Assembly: GCA_013396915.1 (NCBI GenBank)
Contig: VWZL01001967.1
Span: 418,551 to 482,550 of the forward strand
Direction: 5' to 3'
Length of the DNA: 64,000 bases
DNA from: Stercorarius parasiticus
Lineage: Eukaryota; Chordata; Aves; Charadriiformes; Stercorariidae
This document shows, one piece after another, positions 50,285-62,779 of the stretch. The notes beneath the pieces are model-generated. The model worked only from the letters and a program-made list of their open reading frames with translations, ran no database searches and was not told the origin of the DNA. Within the stretch, counting starts at the first letter, position 1; each line of letters begins with the position of its first letter. The translations under genes and the position numbers were made by a program.

Positions 50285-50770
50285 CTGTACACGGAAGTGC
50301 TGGACTAGAAACGATCTCTTAGGTCAGCAAGTCTAGTCCCCTGCTGTTTTATAACCTCCTTCACAAAGTTATCAAACTCTCCCTTACAAGTGATTAAGAT
50401 TTTTTCCCTCATTACTTTCAGTGGAAGACTGTTTCAGTACCCCACTCCTTTGGTTGTAAGAAAGCTTCATCAGATCTCAAGCTACATTCTATTTATGAGT
50501 AGTTTTTACTTTTATACCCAATTACTTTATGTTATGTATCTTCCCTTTCCTTGTTTTTCATTCTCTGGCAGACTTTTTTTTGCTAGGCTAGACAATGCAA
50601 GCATTTATATTCCTTCATTCTTTAGTCTTAAAAAAAAATCTCTTCTCTTTATGTTCCTGGTAACGCTGTTTTGAATATGCTGTAGTCTGAGTTCATCTTT
50701 TTTGAACAAAGGTGGCCAAGATTGTGTGCTGTATTTTGGAGGGCATCTTACCAATAATTTGTAAAATGTC
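50285..50770 (-). mobile_element. Ancient CR1/L3-like LINE 3' fragment
   Basis: The order of motifs matches a reversed old amniote CR1/L3 element: GGTCAGCAAGTCTAGTCCCC near the 3' end, TTTGGTTGTAAGAAAGCTTC, then AGTCTGAGTTCATCTTTTTT, GAACAAAGGTGGCCAAGATT and GTGTGCTGTATTTTGGAGGG. The typical old consensus has 'GAATTCATCTTTCTTGAACATGG...CACACAGTATTCCAGATGAGG'. Divergence is high and borders are approximate. It is the oldest CR1-type copy in the window. Confidence 0.75.
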
Positions 50771-51751
50771 ACAAATACTCTTTCTTTAGAGTATATCTTG
50801 ACCGGTGCATCTTAGACTTCATGTCCACAGACAAGGCAGTGAAAGTCCATCTTCCTATGTCAATGGGAAGCTTCTTACTGACTTCAGTGTGGCCAGGGTT
50901 ATTCTCAACACTCTTCTTAGAAGAACAAATCCATTAATTTATTCTGCTTTGATTTTTAGAAGATTTCACAAAAGGTATTCTAAAAATTAATGGATTTGGG
51001 TAAATGCGAAGCGAACCATTCACAAACGGTTGCCTTTCTCCATGTTGGTGCAGGTGAAACTGAGCTTCTCATTTCTTACTTGAAGTTCAAACACCCAAGA
51101 GTACAGCTTTCAAAACTCACCCTCTCAGGAATTGCAGATGCTCAGAACTTCCGACCTCCACTGCCTGAAAGCAGACAATTGGGTGAAAGATTTATTTGTA
51201 AAGAGAAAAAATAAAGCAAATATGTCTGTTGGCAGTAAAATATTATAAAAATCTACAGACTTTCTGTCTTCAAAATCTGCGATTACATCTTTCTGATGAG
51301 AAGTAGACTAGTATCTGAGAAATGTGAAAGTGATTGAAGTATATTTTATTAAAGATATGAGAGTGATTTCTTGGGAGAAATGATAGTATGAACTACTACA
51401 TTTATACCAGTATAAGAAAGTTCAATGCTAGAGGAAAAGCTTATAAATTAAAAGCACAAACTATGTGTTGTAAGCGAACTCTTACATGAACCATTACTTT
51501 AATTGCACTTAAGTTGCTATTATGCATGCTACACTAATAAAATCAGTTCTGAAGCCTAATTGTCTACTATTGCACATCTAACACTGCTACAGAGAGTGTG
51601 AAACAAAAGTTGCTTATGTTTATTTTGCGGAACTGCACATGGCTACTCAGCATATGAGGTAGTGAAGCTCCACTGAAGTTTGGTTTTACCGATTTGCATA
51701 AGTAACTCCTATTTTTTTTCAGCACAATTTCAGTCTAACTTTTATTTACAG

Positions 51752-51811
51752 TTTTTCACCTTCGAACAATACAAGAAGCTACTAGGATATGCATCATTGC
51801 CACCAGGACTG
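51752..51811 (+). CDS. SLC25A21: SLC25A21 coding exon, helix 2 cytoplasmic gate segment
   Basis: The exon is 60 nt, exactly 20 codons in phase 0, after TTTATTTACAG and before CTG|GTATGT. It reads FFTFEQYKKLLGYASLPPGL. Human is identical through LLGY and then reads VSLSPAL (about residues 91-110). FEQYK fits the [FY][DE]XX[KR] motif that even-numbered carrier helices use for the cytoplasmic salt-bridge network. The tail is the intermembrane loop leading to helix 3. The short size and clean borders leave little doubt. Confidence 0.97.
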
Positions 51812-53440
51812 GTATGTATGGATACAGAATTTCACGTTCTAATTTAATGTGTGTATACTGAACAGTCCCATCCGTTTCCATCCCAAAATTAAAGGGGCAA
51901 GTTCAACCAACGGTTTTTCATAACAGACTTGTCACTTGAAAACAATGATAACAGAATTTATCAACCTATCAACCACTTGTGGCATAAACCACAACAGATA
52001 GTATGTTATTTTTTTATATCAAATGTCTTCAAAATAATTCCCTACAATGTCGTACCATTTGTTAACATGGACAGTAACAGTCACCATGGAAGAGTCTGTA
52101 AGCAGCTTGTCATTCTTCATTCTTGCAAAATAACTAAAAAAAAGTTGAATATTACCAATTTTTATTTATTCATGCGATAGTGACTGGAAACCTCTACCAG
52201 GTATCAAAGTGCTATTCTGCAAGGCATAGTGCAACTATAACAAAAGTATAGACCTCAATCTTACTCTAAAGACTTCATAATGGAAACAAACTATTGATAG
52301 GAAACTGCTACCTCCTCTGAAGTCAATGGCAAAACTCCCTTATACATCAGTGGATTTAGGCTGACGGTGAAAAAGACAGGTTATGTTCCCATCTCACATT
52401 GGAAAAATAGATTTGGTGGTAACACAGTGTTCTCCAAAGGCAGTAGGGCTGGAGCTTGCCACTGTGCTCCTAACTTACCATTCTTCTGTTTCTTGAGCTC
52501 TAAAGAGTCCCTGCTCGAATCCCTCTGTATTGAATAAGTTATTTTTCTCACTATTGTTTTTTCTGTACCTTTGGTTCCCTTGAATTTCAGCAACTGTACT
52601 CAGTACATTGTATTTTGGTCTTGGGACTCTTTTCAGTGCCTAGAAAGTTTGGAGATGTTAAATGGAGGCAATAAATGTGTAGAATGATCACAAAAATTAA
52701 CCCCTCCAAATTTTCTCAGTTGACCTAAATATTGCAATATTATTTTTCTGTTACAAATGCATTAAGGTATTTTTAAATGCTGTGTCATGATAGAAAGCAA
52801 CGCAGCAACTCTCTCCATTTCTGTGACTGTAATGTACCATCAGCTTCTAAGTAAATGTAGTTAATTCATTCTTGCAGCAGATGCTGACATTTCCATGTGT
52901 GCCACTTATTCCCCTATAAACTTTTTCAGGATTGTTATTTTCTTAGGAGGACTTCTCTTCCGGCTGTGCAATTTGCTCGAGTACTGCACTCTTTGAATTT
53001 CTTACCTTTCTTTTATTTTTTTAAGTTAATATGTTAGCATTATACGCTTAATGTTCAGTGCAGAGTTTTGGTTTTTTCCAGTGCTGCAAAACTGCATTTA
53101 TATTTGTATTTTTATGCAGACTCCACCCAAAGATAACATGAGGGCATTGTTTTTCCATGTTTTCGTAATGAATTGGTACCACAATTTTTCTTCTAGCTGA
53201 AAAGAGAATTCATTGACAGTGCTATGACATTTTATTTTGTATTTTTTGGAATGTGGTTATGGCTATTGTCATATTGTCTTCATGAACTGTCAACATCTAA
53301 TCAAGGGCTAAAGTTGTTTAGTAATAGAATACTGCTGCATTCCTGTAATATTGCAGTTTGCATTGTATCATTCAGTTTCGTAATCCGATGTATGGGAAAT
53401 TTTACTCCTTAATTTTTAACTTTAATTTTAACTTTCCCAG
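51812..53440 (+). other. SLC25A21: SLC25A21 intron (1.6 kb)
   Basis: A short A+T-rich intron. It contains an ancient repeat scrap at 52313-52365 and a strong acceptor-like site at 53196 followed by a 72-codon open frame (see findings). I see nothing else. Confidence 0.9.
52313..52365. repeat. Ancient dispersed repeat scrap ('TGAAGTCAATGGCAAAACTCCC' type)
   Basis: CTGAAGTCAATGGCAAAACT followed by CAGTGGATTTAGGCTGA closely resembles the sauropsid motif 'TGAAGTCAATGGCAAAACTCCCATTGACTTCAGTGG'. This is the clearest copy of this ancient family in the window. Confidence 0.5.
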
Positions 53441-53548
53441 GCATTTGCTGTTGCTGGCTTGGGATCTGGGTTGACAGAGGCAGTTGTGGTTAACCCTTTT
53501 GAAGTAGTAAAGGTTACCTTACAGGCAAATCGGAATGCCTTCGCAGAG
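53441..53548 (+). CDS. SLC25A21: SLC25A21 coding exon, helix 3 with second carrier signature
   Basis: The exon is 108 nt, 36 codons in phase 0, after TTAACTTTCCCAG and before GAG|GTATGA. It reads AFAVAGLGSGLTEAVVVNPF, then EVVKVTLQANRNAFAE. Human differs at a few sites (TFAIAG, IVVNPF, KVGLQ and RNTFAE; about residues 111-146). The GLGSG small-residue patch is typical of tightly packed odd-numbered helices. PFEVVK is an intact PX(D/E)XX(K/R) signature, which closes the matrix gate of repeat 2. All key residues are present. Confidence 0.98.
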
Positions 53549-56500
53549 GTATGAGAATTGTTCCCTTCTTCTTTTCCTGGTTTGTTAGGCATAACGCACT
53601 TCCAAGTTCATATTTAGAGCAGAATGTCTATAATATATTGAGTTGATGCAAATGATTTTCCCACAAGCTTAACAGAAATGGAAAAAGAGAGAAGAGACTC
53701 AGTAGGCGATGCCTTCAGATATGCAGAGATGCATACAGTATTGTCAGCGATGTCAGCGTCTCCACTGTAAATATTCTGAGCCTGAAGCGTAAATATTCAG
53801 CCCTCCAGAGCAGCCAGCAGCCCAGCACTGTGAGGAACTGTAATCCAGATGCACGAACCTGAGCCCCTTGTCCACACTGCATTTGCCCCAGCAGGCTCCA
53901 GACTTCAAGTGAGCACCAAAGGTTAGCGTAAAACACCACGGCCCCATGCCCTAGCCAGCGTCCCGCTGGTGTATTTTATGTTAAAAACGTAGCTGGTGGA
54001 TTTCAGAGTCTTGGATGAAATTATTTGTATTGTAGGTCTTCACATTTATAAGCACAAACAGGGAAATAGTTATATAATAAAGCACACTGATAATTTAAAT
54101 TCCCGTTTCACTTCAGAGTTTTATAATTCAAATATTGTTTCGTTCAAAGAAGTCAGTGCACATAACTGACTTCGTCCGCAGTTCTGGGTACTGCTGAAAG
54201 GGGAAAAAGATTAAACTGGAAAACAGTGATTCATAAAACTCAAGTGTTCCCAGGAATGCACCAGCTTCAATTAATTTTAATGTAGGAAATGTTCCAGGCT
54301 AAAGTGAAGGAAGGCAGTCACACAGTCCCTTCTTTCTTTTCTCAGTGAATAGGATTAACAATGGTCAAATCAGCTCTGAAAATCTTTTGAGAAATCAGCT
54401 GTACCATGGTAGAAGTGCCAAATCACATAACCACGGCATGAAAAGGTTGGCTGAATCCCTGATGAGGCAATATTTTACGTTATGACTGAGTTAATACTTG
54501 CATGCTTTGTAGCACTCATCTGCAGAAACTGAACCCTTTCTGGGGATGCACAGTAAAGAGATTTATCACTTGGCCATTTACATAAGCTGTTTGGGCCAAG
54601 CTCCTCAGGTACACTCTGCCAAAATACTGCCACCGATTTCCAAATGTCGTAGACTAGATGGTACCGACTCCATGGCTCATCCAGAGAAGCATTCTCTTTC
54701 AGAATGAATTTTAAAACATTTGGTAAATTTCTGTTCGATTCTCAATGCATATGAAAGAGATGTTTGGTTGTTCCAAGTCTAGACATTTTTTAACCACGGG
54801 CAGCAAAGCCACTGAAACAGAGAGCTAATACGGTACAGGAATAAAAAGGTTAGGATCCTGGAAGGAGAGAGACTGAAAGAGGGAGAAAGCAATGTGAGAG
54901 AAGATCTCCCTCTCAGGAAGGTGATATGAAAAAATTACGGATTACTACTGCTGCAGCAGTGGTAAACTAAGCAGATATTCTGGATCTTTCTGCCTCACAG
55001 CTGTGAAGATACAATTAACCTATCTTAATAAAACCTCTGGGTTTGACTGCAAATACACTAGTATTATATTCTGAGCAAACTAGTTCCTGTAAGGTTGCAA
55101 GAGACCAAAATATCCTTTCTCTTCATACATCTACATTTTTTTTCTCCATTGCAAACTTTATAACAAAGTCTGGTGTGTTTTAGTTAGTACATTTTATGCA
55201 ATTGCTTACTTTAATTACAGCATCCCATCCTCAGTGACCTTCAGAACACTCCAATAATCACAGTGTAGCTGTTCAAAAGCATTGTGAGTTGTTTGGTTTA
55301 GGTGAATATCCTTTGAATTTAATTTAAATGCAAATTTTTGCAAAATCCAAATAATAGTATATTATCATACAAATAAAATGGTAAAAGAATGCTATTGGGA
55401 GTCCACTAGGGACCTAGTTTAGACCCAAAATATAAATAAAAGTGTCTATTTGCCCTAATGAAAAAATCCAAGGGACTGAAGTTCTTAAATCACAAAAATA
55501 GGTAAATCACAGATATTTCAATTTTTAATATATCTTTTTTTAAAAAAGTGTTAAAAATTCCCATTTTTCTGCAAATCAGGAAAACTCCAATGACTTCATT
55601 ACTGTGATCTCAAGTTCTCATTAATAATATGTTAAAGAACATTCCACACTGAAACATGTAATCTCAAGCCTATTGGGAGAAACATGTGCATGTTATATTG
55701 TACAGTGTAAGGCAACGGTACACTCATTTCACCTCCACGCACTGTTTTTCTGAAAAGTTTAAGTAAAGTATGTACCTATCCCATTGTGTAGCTTTCATAC
55801 TATATGATGAAACCTAATGCAGTTCACATACTTCTTTGACTATTGTATTGAAATAATAAATACGTCTTGTTTAAAAGGAACAAGGAAGAGCATGAACACA
55901 TACACCCACACCCAGACTCCTGCACGCCCCCAAAGCAAATATTCACACACTATGGTGACAGCTGAATTATTCTGTGGTACCAGATCATCTTTCTAGGCCT
56001 GATAGGTTTAAAGAGGAAGGCCTCTATAAATCACATATCAGCACTTTTGTAATGTGGAGTGCTACAGGTAAAAATAACGGTGACTTTTTGTTAAGGTGGA
56101 CTGCTAGAAGGCCTGACACCTTGTTGTTTGGTGTTGGGTTTTTTTTCTTTTCCCTGTAGCCATGGATAACTCACTGGCTGTAGAAACTAGTGTGGTAATA
56201 AAAATCTTCTCACCTGACTTAAGAGTTGTGACTAATTAGACAAATACAAGTTTCCACTTTATGATGAGAAGAATCTGACTCTAGATTCCACTGACTTGGT
56301 CTCTATTAAGCATAAGGTAATAGTTGTGTGAAGTGAATTAAAATCCGGATGTTTATAGAATAAATTCCTCAGTCTGAATTAGTCATCCTGAGGTCCTTCC
56401 ACCATCAATGGAAACACGACCTTCTATGGCTTGATCAGCTGATATTTTAGATGCCTGTTTTGGATGAAGCGAAGTGCTGTCTAGGAAAGCCCCCTTATTG

Positions 56501-58488
56501 CTAAAGGACTGAAAAAGGAGGTCCTTTTCATTAGCTCAGATGTAGATGTAGATATTGCAGGTATCTAGATTTGGACTGGTGAATCCTATCTCAGGTGTTG
56601 AGCAAGTGATAGGCTTTCCCTCTGTGTCATTAGTAAATCTGTATTCAAGGCGAGACCAAGGGGTACCTTACTGTTGAAAGTTGCTGTGTTCAGCTTAAGT
56701 CACTTTATTCAGGACCACCAGTTATTTTTTAAAGATCTAATCCTCATTTTTTGTGCACGAGAAAGGATATTATTGCTAGTATCTGGACCATATTCCATGT
56801 TGGGTATCTACATTTTAGAATAGATTCTGATTTGAATCCCTGGGTGTAGTCAGAAAAGTAAACTACAGTAAAATGTATGCAGAGCATTAACAGGATAATA
56901 TTAGTTTCCAAATATGAAAAAACAGAATGAAACTTAGTATTAAAGACTAAACTTGTCAGTCACCTAAATAAGCACTCATATGCTGTGTCAGATATAATAG
57001 GCATCATTTGGCTGATGCTGTTGATCTACCACAGTGATATTTTGAAATGGAAAGCTATTAAACAAATAAGTGTATTGAAATCAGCAGTGTTCCCAGCGTT
57101 GTAGTCAAAATTCTTCTGTATTTTCATGTTTGAGCCTCCTAGTGGAAGTCATGTTTTGCCTTTCTAATTAAATATTTGGTTACCCAGAGCTGGCTTTATG
57201 CTTTGGAGAAAGCCAAACTCAAGTCAACAGCTTTTTTAAAAGGAAATTTTCTATAATTCTGCTAAAAATAAATCTTAAATGTTCAGAAGGGGAACACCTG
57301 ATTCTGAGCATCACAGTATATTGGAAAATAGATCAAATGTGTCGATAATCAGGCAGATCCTGCCTGAGGAACTAGTCATTGTATAAGTGGATTCTGAGGA
57401 ACTTTCTTCCTTACTGCCTTTTGTTAAATGGGAGTTGTCTGACTAAAATTATTTCTATGCCTTTTGGGCATTATTTTCAAAACAGGACTTCTAAACTCAA
57501 TTTCCTAAATCTGTATGTTGGAATTTAAACGGGTATTGTGACTTTCAAAATCTGACTACACTTCTTAAGTCAAACAATTCATTAGGAAGGAAAAACAGGA
57601 TTTCCAGTTGGATGCTTAAGAAAAAAAAGGAAAAAAAACTTCTTTTCAAGATTTTCAACACGACAAGAAAATTTGACATGTGATCTGGCTTTAAAAAGTG
57701 CTGTGTACCAAATAACTCCTTCAAAAGTCAGTGTCTTAAAGCGGTGGTTTGCCTTCTTAACAGCATGAAGAGCCTCAGAGGATCCAGAAGGGTTCCCAGA
57801 CAATATATATGCCTTTTGTCACCTTTCAACACTATGCCTAGCATTGAATCTGGAAACTGCCAAACTGATCTTCAACACGAATATTTATAGCCTCCCTTGC
57901 TGCTCTAATTTGTGTCTCCCAAGGACTTGCTTCCCTAGCCATAATGGCTCAAAAATTTCCTGTTCCAGTTCTGTCCCTTTTATTAATCCCTCACCTCATG
58001 TATGTCCCTGTGCCATTGGTTTTACTGGAGAAGCTGGTTTTATCTTCTTATTGTCCAGGATAATTGTTATATATTCTAGTTGTGTAAGGGTTTCATCTGT
58101 TGTAATCTTAACAGCACAGCATCAAGGATAAAAAACAATTGCCAAATTCAAACGTTCAAAGCCACATGTTGCTCTATGAGATCTATTTTTTTTAATTATT
58201 ATTTTTATACCTTTTCCTTTGCTTTAGGGATCCTTAGTCTTTTACAGTACTCAAGTCATGATTTCATCTTTTTTTCTGCAATCAGAAAAATGAGGAATAT
58301 TTTTTTTAACAGAAGTTGTGATTTTTACATTATCACAGGAAAGGGAAAATAACAAATATGATGAAGACTTAAGATAAAATAACAAGAATTGGCGACACTG
58401 TGTTTGTCAGCAGAATTGAAATGGTGCTATGGTTATTGTTTTCTTTTTGCAAAGATGATCTCTTCCTTCTTTTGCTTAACTTGTGTAG
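53549..58488 (+). other. SLC25A21: SLC25A21 intron (4.9 kb)
   Basis: An A+T-rich intron between phase-0 exons. No gene, CR1 copy or clear regulatory block was recognised. A G+C-richer patch at about 53740-53970 and scattered open frames of 60-95 codons look like chance. Confidence 0.85.
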
Positions 58489-58653
58489 CAACCATCTAGC
58501 TTTGTTCAAGCTCGTCAGATCATTAAAACGGATGGTCTGGGCTTCCAAGGACTCAACAAAGGCCTTACTGCAACACTGGGTCGTCATGGAGTTTTTAACA
58601 TGGTTTACTTTGGATTCTACTTCAATGTGAAAAACATTCTTCCAGTCAATAAA
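58489..58653 (+). CDS. SLC25A21: SLC25A21 coding exon, matrix helix 3-4 and helix 4
   Basis: The exon is 165 nt, 55 codons in phase 0, after CTTGTGTAG and before AAA|GTAAGT. It reads QPSSFVQARQIIKTDGLGFQ, then GLNKGLTATLGRHGVFNMVY, then FGFYFNVKNILPVNK. It matches human residues about 147-201, with differences concentrated in the first 20 residues. GLNKG is the repeat-2 form of the glycine-X-X-lysine-glycine motif after the matrix helix. TLGRHGVFNMVYFGFY is helix 4, whose arginine probably lines the substrate cavity (inference from the family). FNVKN ends the helix where other repeats have an acidic [FY][DE]XX[KR] motif; both human and this bird lack the acidic residue. The next exon (DPILEFW onward in human) was not found before the window ends. 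Confidence 0.98.
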
Positions 58654-58940
58654 GTAAGTTCTTCATACAATGCAATAGACAAACAGATAAGAGGTTTGGC
58701 AATTTAACTAACCCTGTATTTTTCTGTGGAAAGCTGTGGTCTTCAGTAATAAATATTGACTAACATAGCTCTGTTTTGCAGAAACCTATAGCATTTTAAT
58801 GGAAGCGAACCAAGGATGTGTACTTCTCACTTTTTAAGAAAAGCTGAGCATAAATAAAGTAGTCATGTTTCAGTTCTCATTTTTATGAATTTCCCTTTAT
58901 GCCATGGTAACAATGTAAAGAGGCAGAAATTGGGATACAG

Positions 58941-58985
58941 GTATGTTATGCTTATGTTAGGTATGTTATGCTTATGTTAGGTATG
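58941..58985. repeat. Tandem repeat, 20-bp unit, about 2.2 copies
   Basis: GTATGTTATGCTTATGTTAG occurs twice without mismatch (58941-58960 and 58961-58980) and continues with GTATG. Perfect identity suggests a recent slippage or duplication event, and it may vary between individuals. Confidence 0.95.
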
Positions 58986-61309
58986 TATGCACTTTTTTGT
59001 GGTAAACTGGCTTAGAAGAGAAAAATCAGTTTCTAGAACTTTTTCCAGTATTCACAAAGCAAGTGGCAAAGCTTGAGGAGATGGTAGAGCTGGAGCACGT
59101 AGGGTATTCTGGCCACATACCAGGCCTATTTACTCAAAAGAGAGTTCAACCTACTGTTGAAGGACGACAGGGCAGATTTATCCATGTGGGAAGGAGCCAG
59201 CCCAAAACGGGACTTGCAGGGGCTTATGTGGTTTGTAATTAAAAAAAAAAAAAAATCTTTATAGCTGTAATTTCACTTGAAGCAATTTTATTTGATAGAC
59301 TTATATTCCTTTACATAACAAAGGAAACATTTCCCTTTACAACAAAGGATAAACATAGTAATACTGGCAACTTTCTAAATGACTGTGTGAGCAACAGCTA
59401 ATGGTTTATTAATGACTCCAGTACGTTACTTACTGAACGGTGTTTCACTAATGTGATTTTTAGATGATGACAGTTAAACAGTCACAGGTGTAATATGTAG
59501 TGATACTCACACAAGAAGCTGCAATTTACATCAAAAGGGATCAGTTTCTGTTCCCAGATGAAGTAACACCTCTTTTTTTTCTGCACTTCTGAGTAGCCTG
59601 GTATTTTTGTTGGCAACATTGCGTAAATGGAGAAAAGCTCCACTTCTTATTTGCAGATCATTACAGTAAATTGAATTGTTCAAGAGCAGCTAACCCACAA
59701 GTTTCTACAAGTTTCTTTCGGTGCATTTAAGCATACTTTACAATGTACTTTAAGCACACATTCTAAAAACTCAAGGCACATACAGCATATCAAGCATAGC
59801 TTGATACTGAGATAGGAGTGAACAGGTTTGTGTTTCTCAAAAGATGAAAAAATTATAATTATGATGCAGAACATTCAGAATCATATGGAGGTAAGGACAA
59901 AGAAGCTTGCATGCAACTTCTATGGAAATCCCAAAGTGTTCTTGTATAGCAATTGAAAAATAGTAATATTATTTGGCATAAGCATGTTTTCCTAGCATTT
60001 CAGATTTTTAAAAAATGGGAGAAAAATATTGCGTGATTAGAAAGATTCAGAGCTTTATTATCTGAGAGAAATTAGCACTTTATGCAGATTTTGTATGATA
60101 CAGAGAATTGTTAAAATCTACAACATAGATTTAAACACATCTAGACAATGAAAGAGAAACTACTTCGATGGTGTCAGCAAATGGTCCAGCGGTCCTGTAC
60201 ATACTATCAAAAGCAAAAGGCAATTTAATCAATGCAGGATTCAATTGCATTAACTGCAAAAAAGTGGAGAGGTTTGCTTTGCGCTTGACCAGTGCAAAGT
60301 GGCTTGCCCGGTGGCTTGCACAGTGGCTACATCTGTGCTAGTAAATCGAGCAGCATCACTGAAACTCAGTCATCTGTGCTGTTAAATGTTCCCTGGCACA
60401 GCTTTGACCCAGGCCAGCCAGCACTGCTCCTGGGTATGGCTTAGGAGCTAGCACAGACGAGGAACCATTCCTAATAGGCAGGTTTCATGCAGCCAGTCCG
60501 TTTTGGATGGTAATAGCATTTAATAGTGCTAATAAAGTTAATAGGACTCTCTGGGCCAGTTGGCATCAGTGCCATAGACAGTTCTGCACATAGAGATATA
60601 GCCAACGATTCTGATCAAACTCTTAGTAAAATCAATGCAAATCTTAACCTGAATTTAACAGGGTACAGATCAGGCCTCATCTGGCTTGTGTTAGCTAACA
60701 GTATGTCTCAGGCGTTTACATGCATTGAACTTCACTTCAGTGACTGGAAAATAAAAATATTGAACAATATTTTGCGATCTGTAACTTAAAACTCTTCCGT
60801 CAGTAGACAGGTACTAGAAGCTAAGAGTTATCAAACCTGTACAAGGAATTTGATAGAAGCTGTTTCGCAGTTAGTCTGAAAAATATTAGACAGTTGTAAC
60901 TTTTCAAGATTTCTCACATATTTGCTTTCATTACAAAACCTAATTTGTTCACTTTATATATTTTGCCAGAAAAGAAAATCTTAAAGGCAGTCCTGTGATA
61001 TTGACAAACATATAAAAATTGTGAAATAAGAATACTAAGCTTTTGAAATAATTTTGGCTCTTGACTATGTATCCGCTGTTCACCATCTGTAACGTAAGTG
61101 GAAAAATGTATGGAAATGTCCGTTTGAGCCTTTTAGCTGTCAACAGTGCTAAACTGTGCATTAAATTTGCATCCCAATTAAGGATGTTTGCAGCTTATTT
61201 TGCCAAAAACAATAAACCTTTTATGTTGAGTGGTCAAGTGATATAAATGACATGTGTGGGTTGTAAATGTTCGTAATGAATAATTTTTCATATGTTCAGT
61301 CTATTCTGC

Positions 61310-61347
61310 TAAACAGACCATTTACAGCCAACCTCATGGTCTGTTTA
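61310..61347. repeat. Perfect 11-bp-arm hairpin with forkhead-like core
   Basis: TAAACAGACCA (61310-61320) and TGGTCTGTTTA (61337-61347) are perfect reverse complements around a 16-nt loop. Each arm contains the TGTTTA/TAAACA core of forkhead sites. The hairpin could be a paired binding site, a foldback remnant or chance. Confidence 0.55.
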
Positions 61348-61399
61348 CTGAAAATGGAATAAGCCCGACTTGTTTCAATTGCTACTAATGTATCAACCA

Positions 61400-61830
61400 T
61401 AGAGTATTAACAGCTATGCATCTGCACTAGCAATCAAATTAGCCTGCAAATTTATATCCTCTCAGTTTTATAGCACCCTCTTTTACAGCACATTTCATAG
61501 GCGTCCAGCAGCTCACGCTTTTTGATTTTTTATCATAGTTAGGTTTGATGGTGAACGCTAGTTTCATTAAAACCTTTGCTCACTACCACCTCCAAGTGGC
61601 TGTCATATTTTTTTTAACAATATGAAATTTCCTCGCTGTCTGTTCAAAGCCCCCTCTGAAACGTGGCCAACTGCAAAACTCATTTCAAGCCGGGCACTGC
61701 CTGCCCCGTCTGCCACAGATGTGCCTTCTGATAAATGGGCGGCTGCATCAGAGAGTGGGGGCTGAGCAGTGTGTTGTTTTGACAGGGAAAGGGCTCTAAA
61801 CTTCCACAGGCAAAGAAGAAGAGATGGGAA
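61400..61830. promoter_or_regulatory. Candidate conserved regulatory block
   Basis: This is unique sequence with mixed composition. It contains a TAGCAATCAAATTAGCC homeodomain-type segment, CACTACCACCTCC, and a G+C-richer core (AAGCCGGGCACTGCCTGCCC, GATAAATGGGCGGC). It resembles vertebrate conserved non-coding elements and stands out from the flanking A+T-rich intron. Conservation could not be checked. Confidence 0.28.
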
Positions 61831-62779
61831 ACCAAAACGGTCTGTTCAGCTTGACGAATAAATTAGATAGTAGGCAATAATTTTATTTTTAGTCGTTTTC
61901 AGATCTATGCCAACATAGAAGTTGTATGTAGGAACAGACACTGAAAAGGGCATGTGGTACAACACAGTTGGAAAATAGTAAACTAAAATGATTTAGAAGA
62001 CTGGATCAGAGTGAAATAGAACAACCTCAGAGCTAGCATCCAAGCTGAGATTTCAGGATGACCTGGGAAGTGGAAAAAAAAAAATGGCAGCGCTGTATCA
62101 AGTACAATGTTACAAGCCACCCATTGATCAGTTTCCAATCTGAGGTGTCCTGTTAGCTGTGGAAACTAGTGTGTGTTGTTTAAAGATTTTAGCCTAGTCC
62201 ATCATCACCAAAAGATGTTGTGTCAAAGGAGGAGAGTCTGTTGCTGCCTCAACTGCTTCTGTACTGTGGTATTCCTGTAGGCAAGACAGATATGAATTTT
62301 CAGGAGAGGGATCTTCTGTCAAAATAAAAATGTGAAGAAGAAGAAACACATTTCTTCCATTTTCCCACAGAAATTAGGATAATGCTGAAACTGATAATCG
62401 GGTTCAACCTTAGCTGGCAGAGAGGTAGTCTTAAAATACCTAAATTCTTGCAAGACAAACAAATAATCATTTAAAAGGAGAAGAGATACTACAAGTGCAT
62501 CTTATGAGTGCCCCAGGTGAGGGAAATTTTCAGAGGTAATTTATGACTTATTAAACACTGAATTCCATGGGAAAAAGCCCATGTATGCCTTAGTCAGAGC
62601 TTGTTCTTTTGTTTTAGGACTAATGAAGTCCTATAGGTCCAAAAGGTTATAGAAAAAGAGTAAATAATAGATAATAATGCTACTTATAAATCTGGAGTAA
62701 GATTAATAATTTTATCAGGAAATTGCATTGTGAGAAAAACCAATCACTGAGAGGACTGCAAACTGTATGAAAAAATATA

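Larger units (their letters stand above)
45334..51751 (+). other. SLC25A21: SLC25A21 intron (6.4 kb)
   Basis: This intron lies between two phase-0 exons. It contains two old CR1 fragments on the minus strand (46790 and 50285) and an open phase-0 segment with splice-like borders at 48150-48341. The remainder is A+T-rich with nothing else I can support. Confidence 0.9.

Noticed and set aside
58400..58630. 76-codon + strand open frame overlapping the last SLC25A21 exon.
   Set aside because: It is in a different frame from the real exon, which is confirmed by protein similarity and splice borders.
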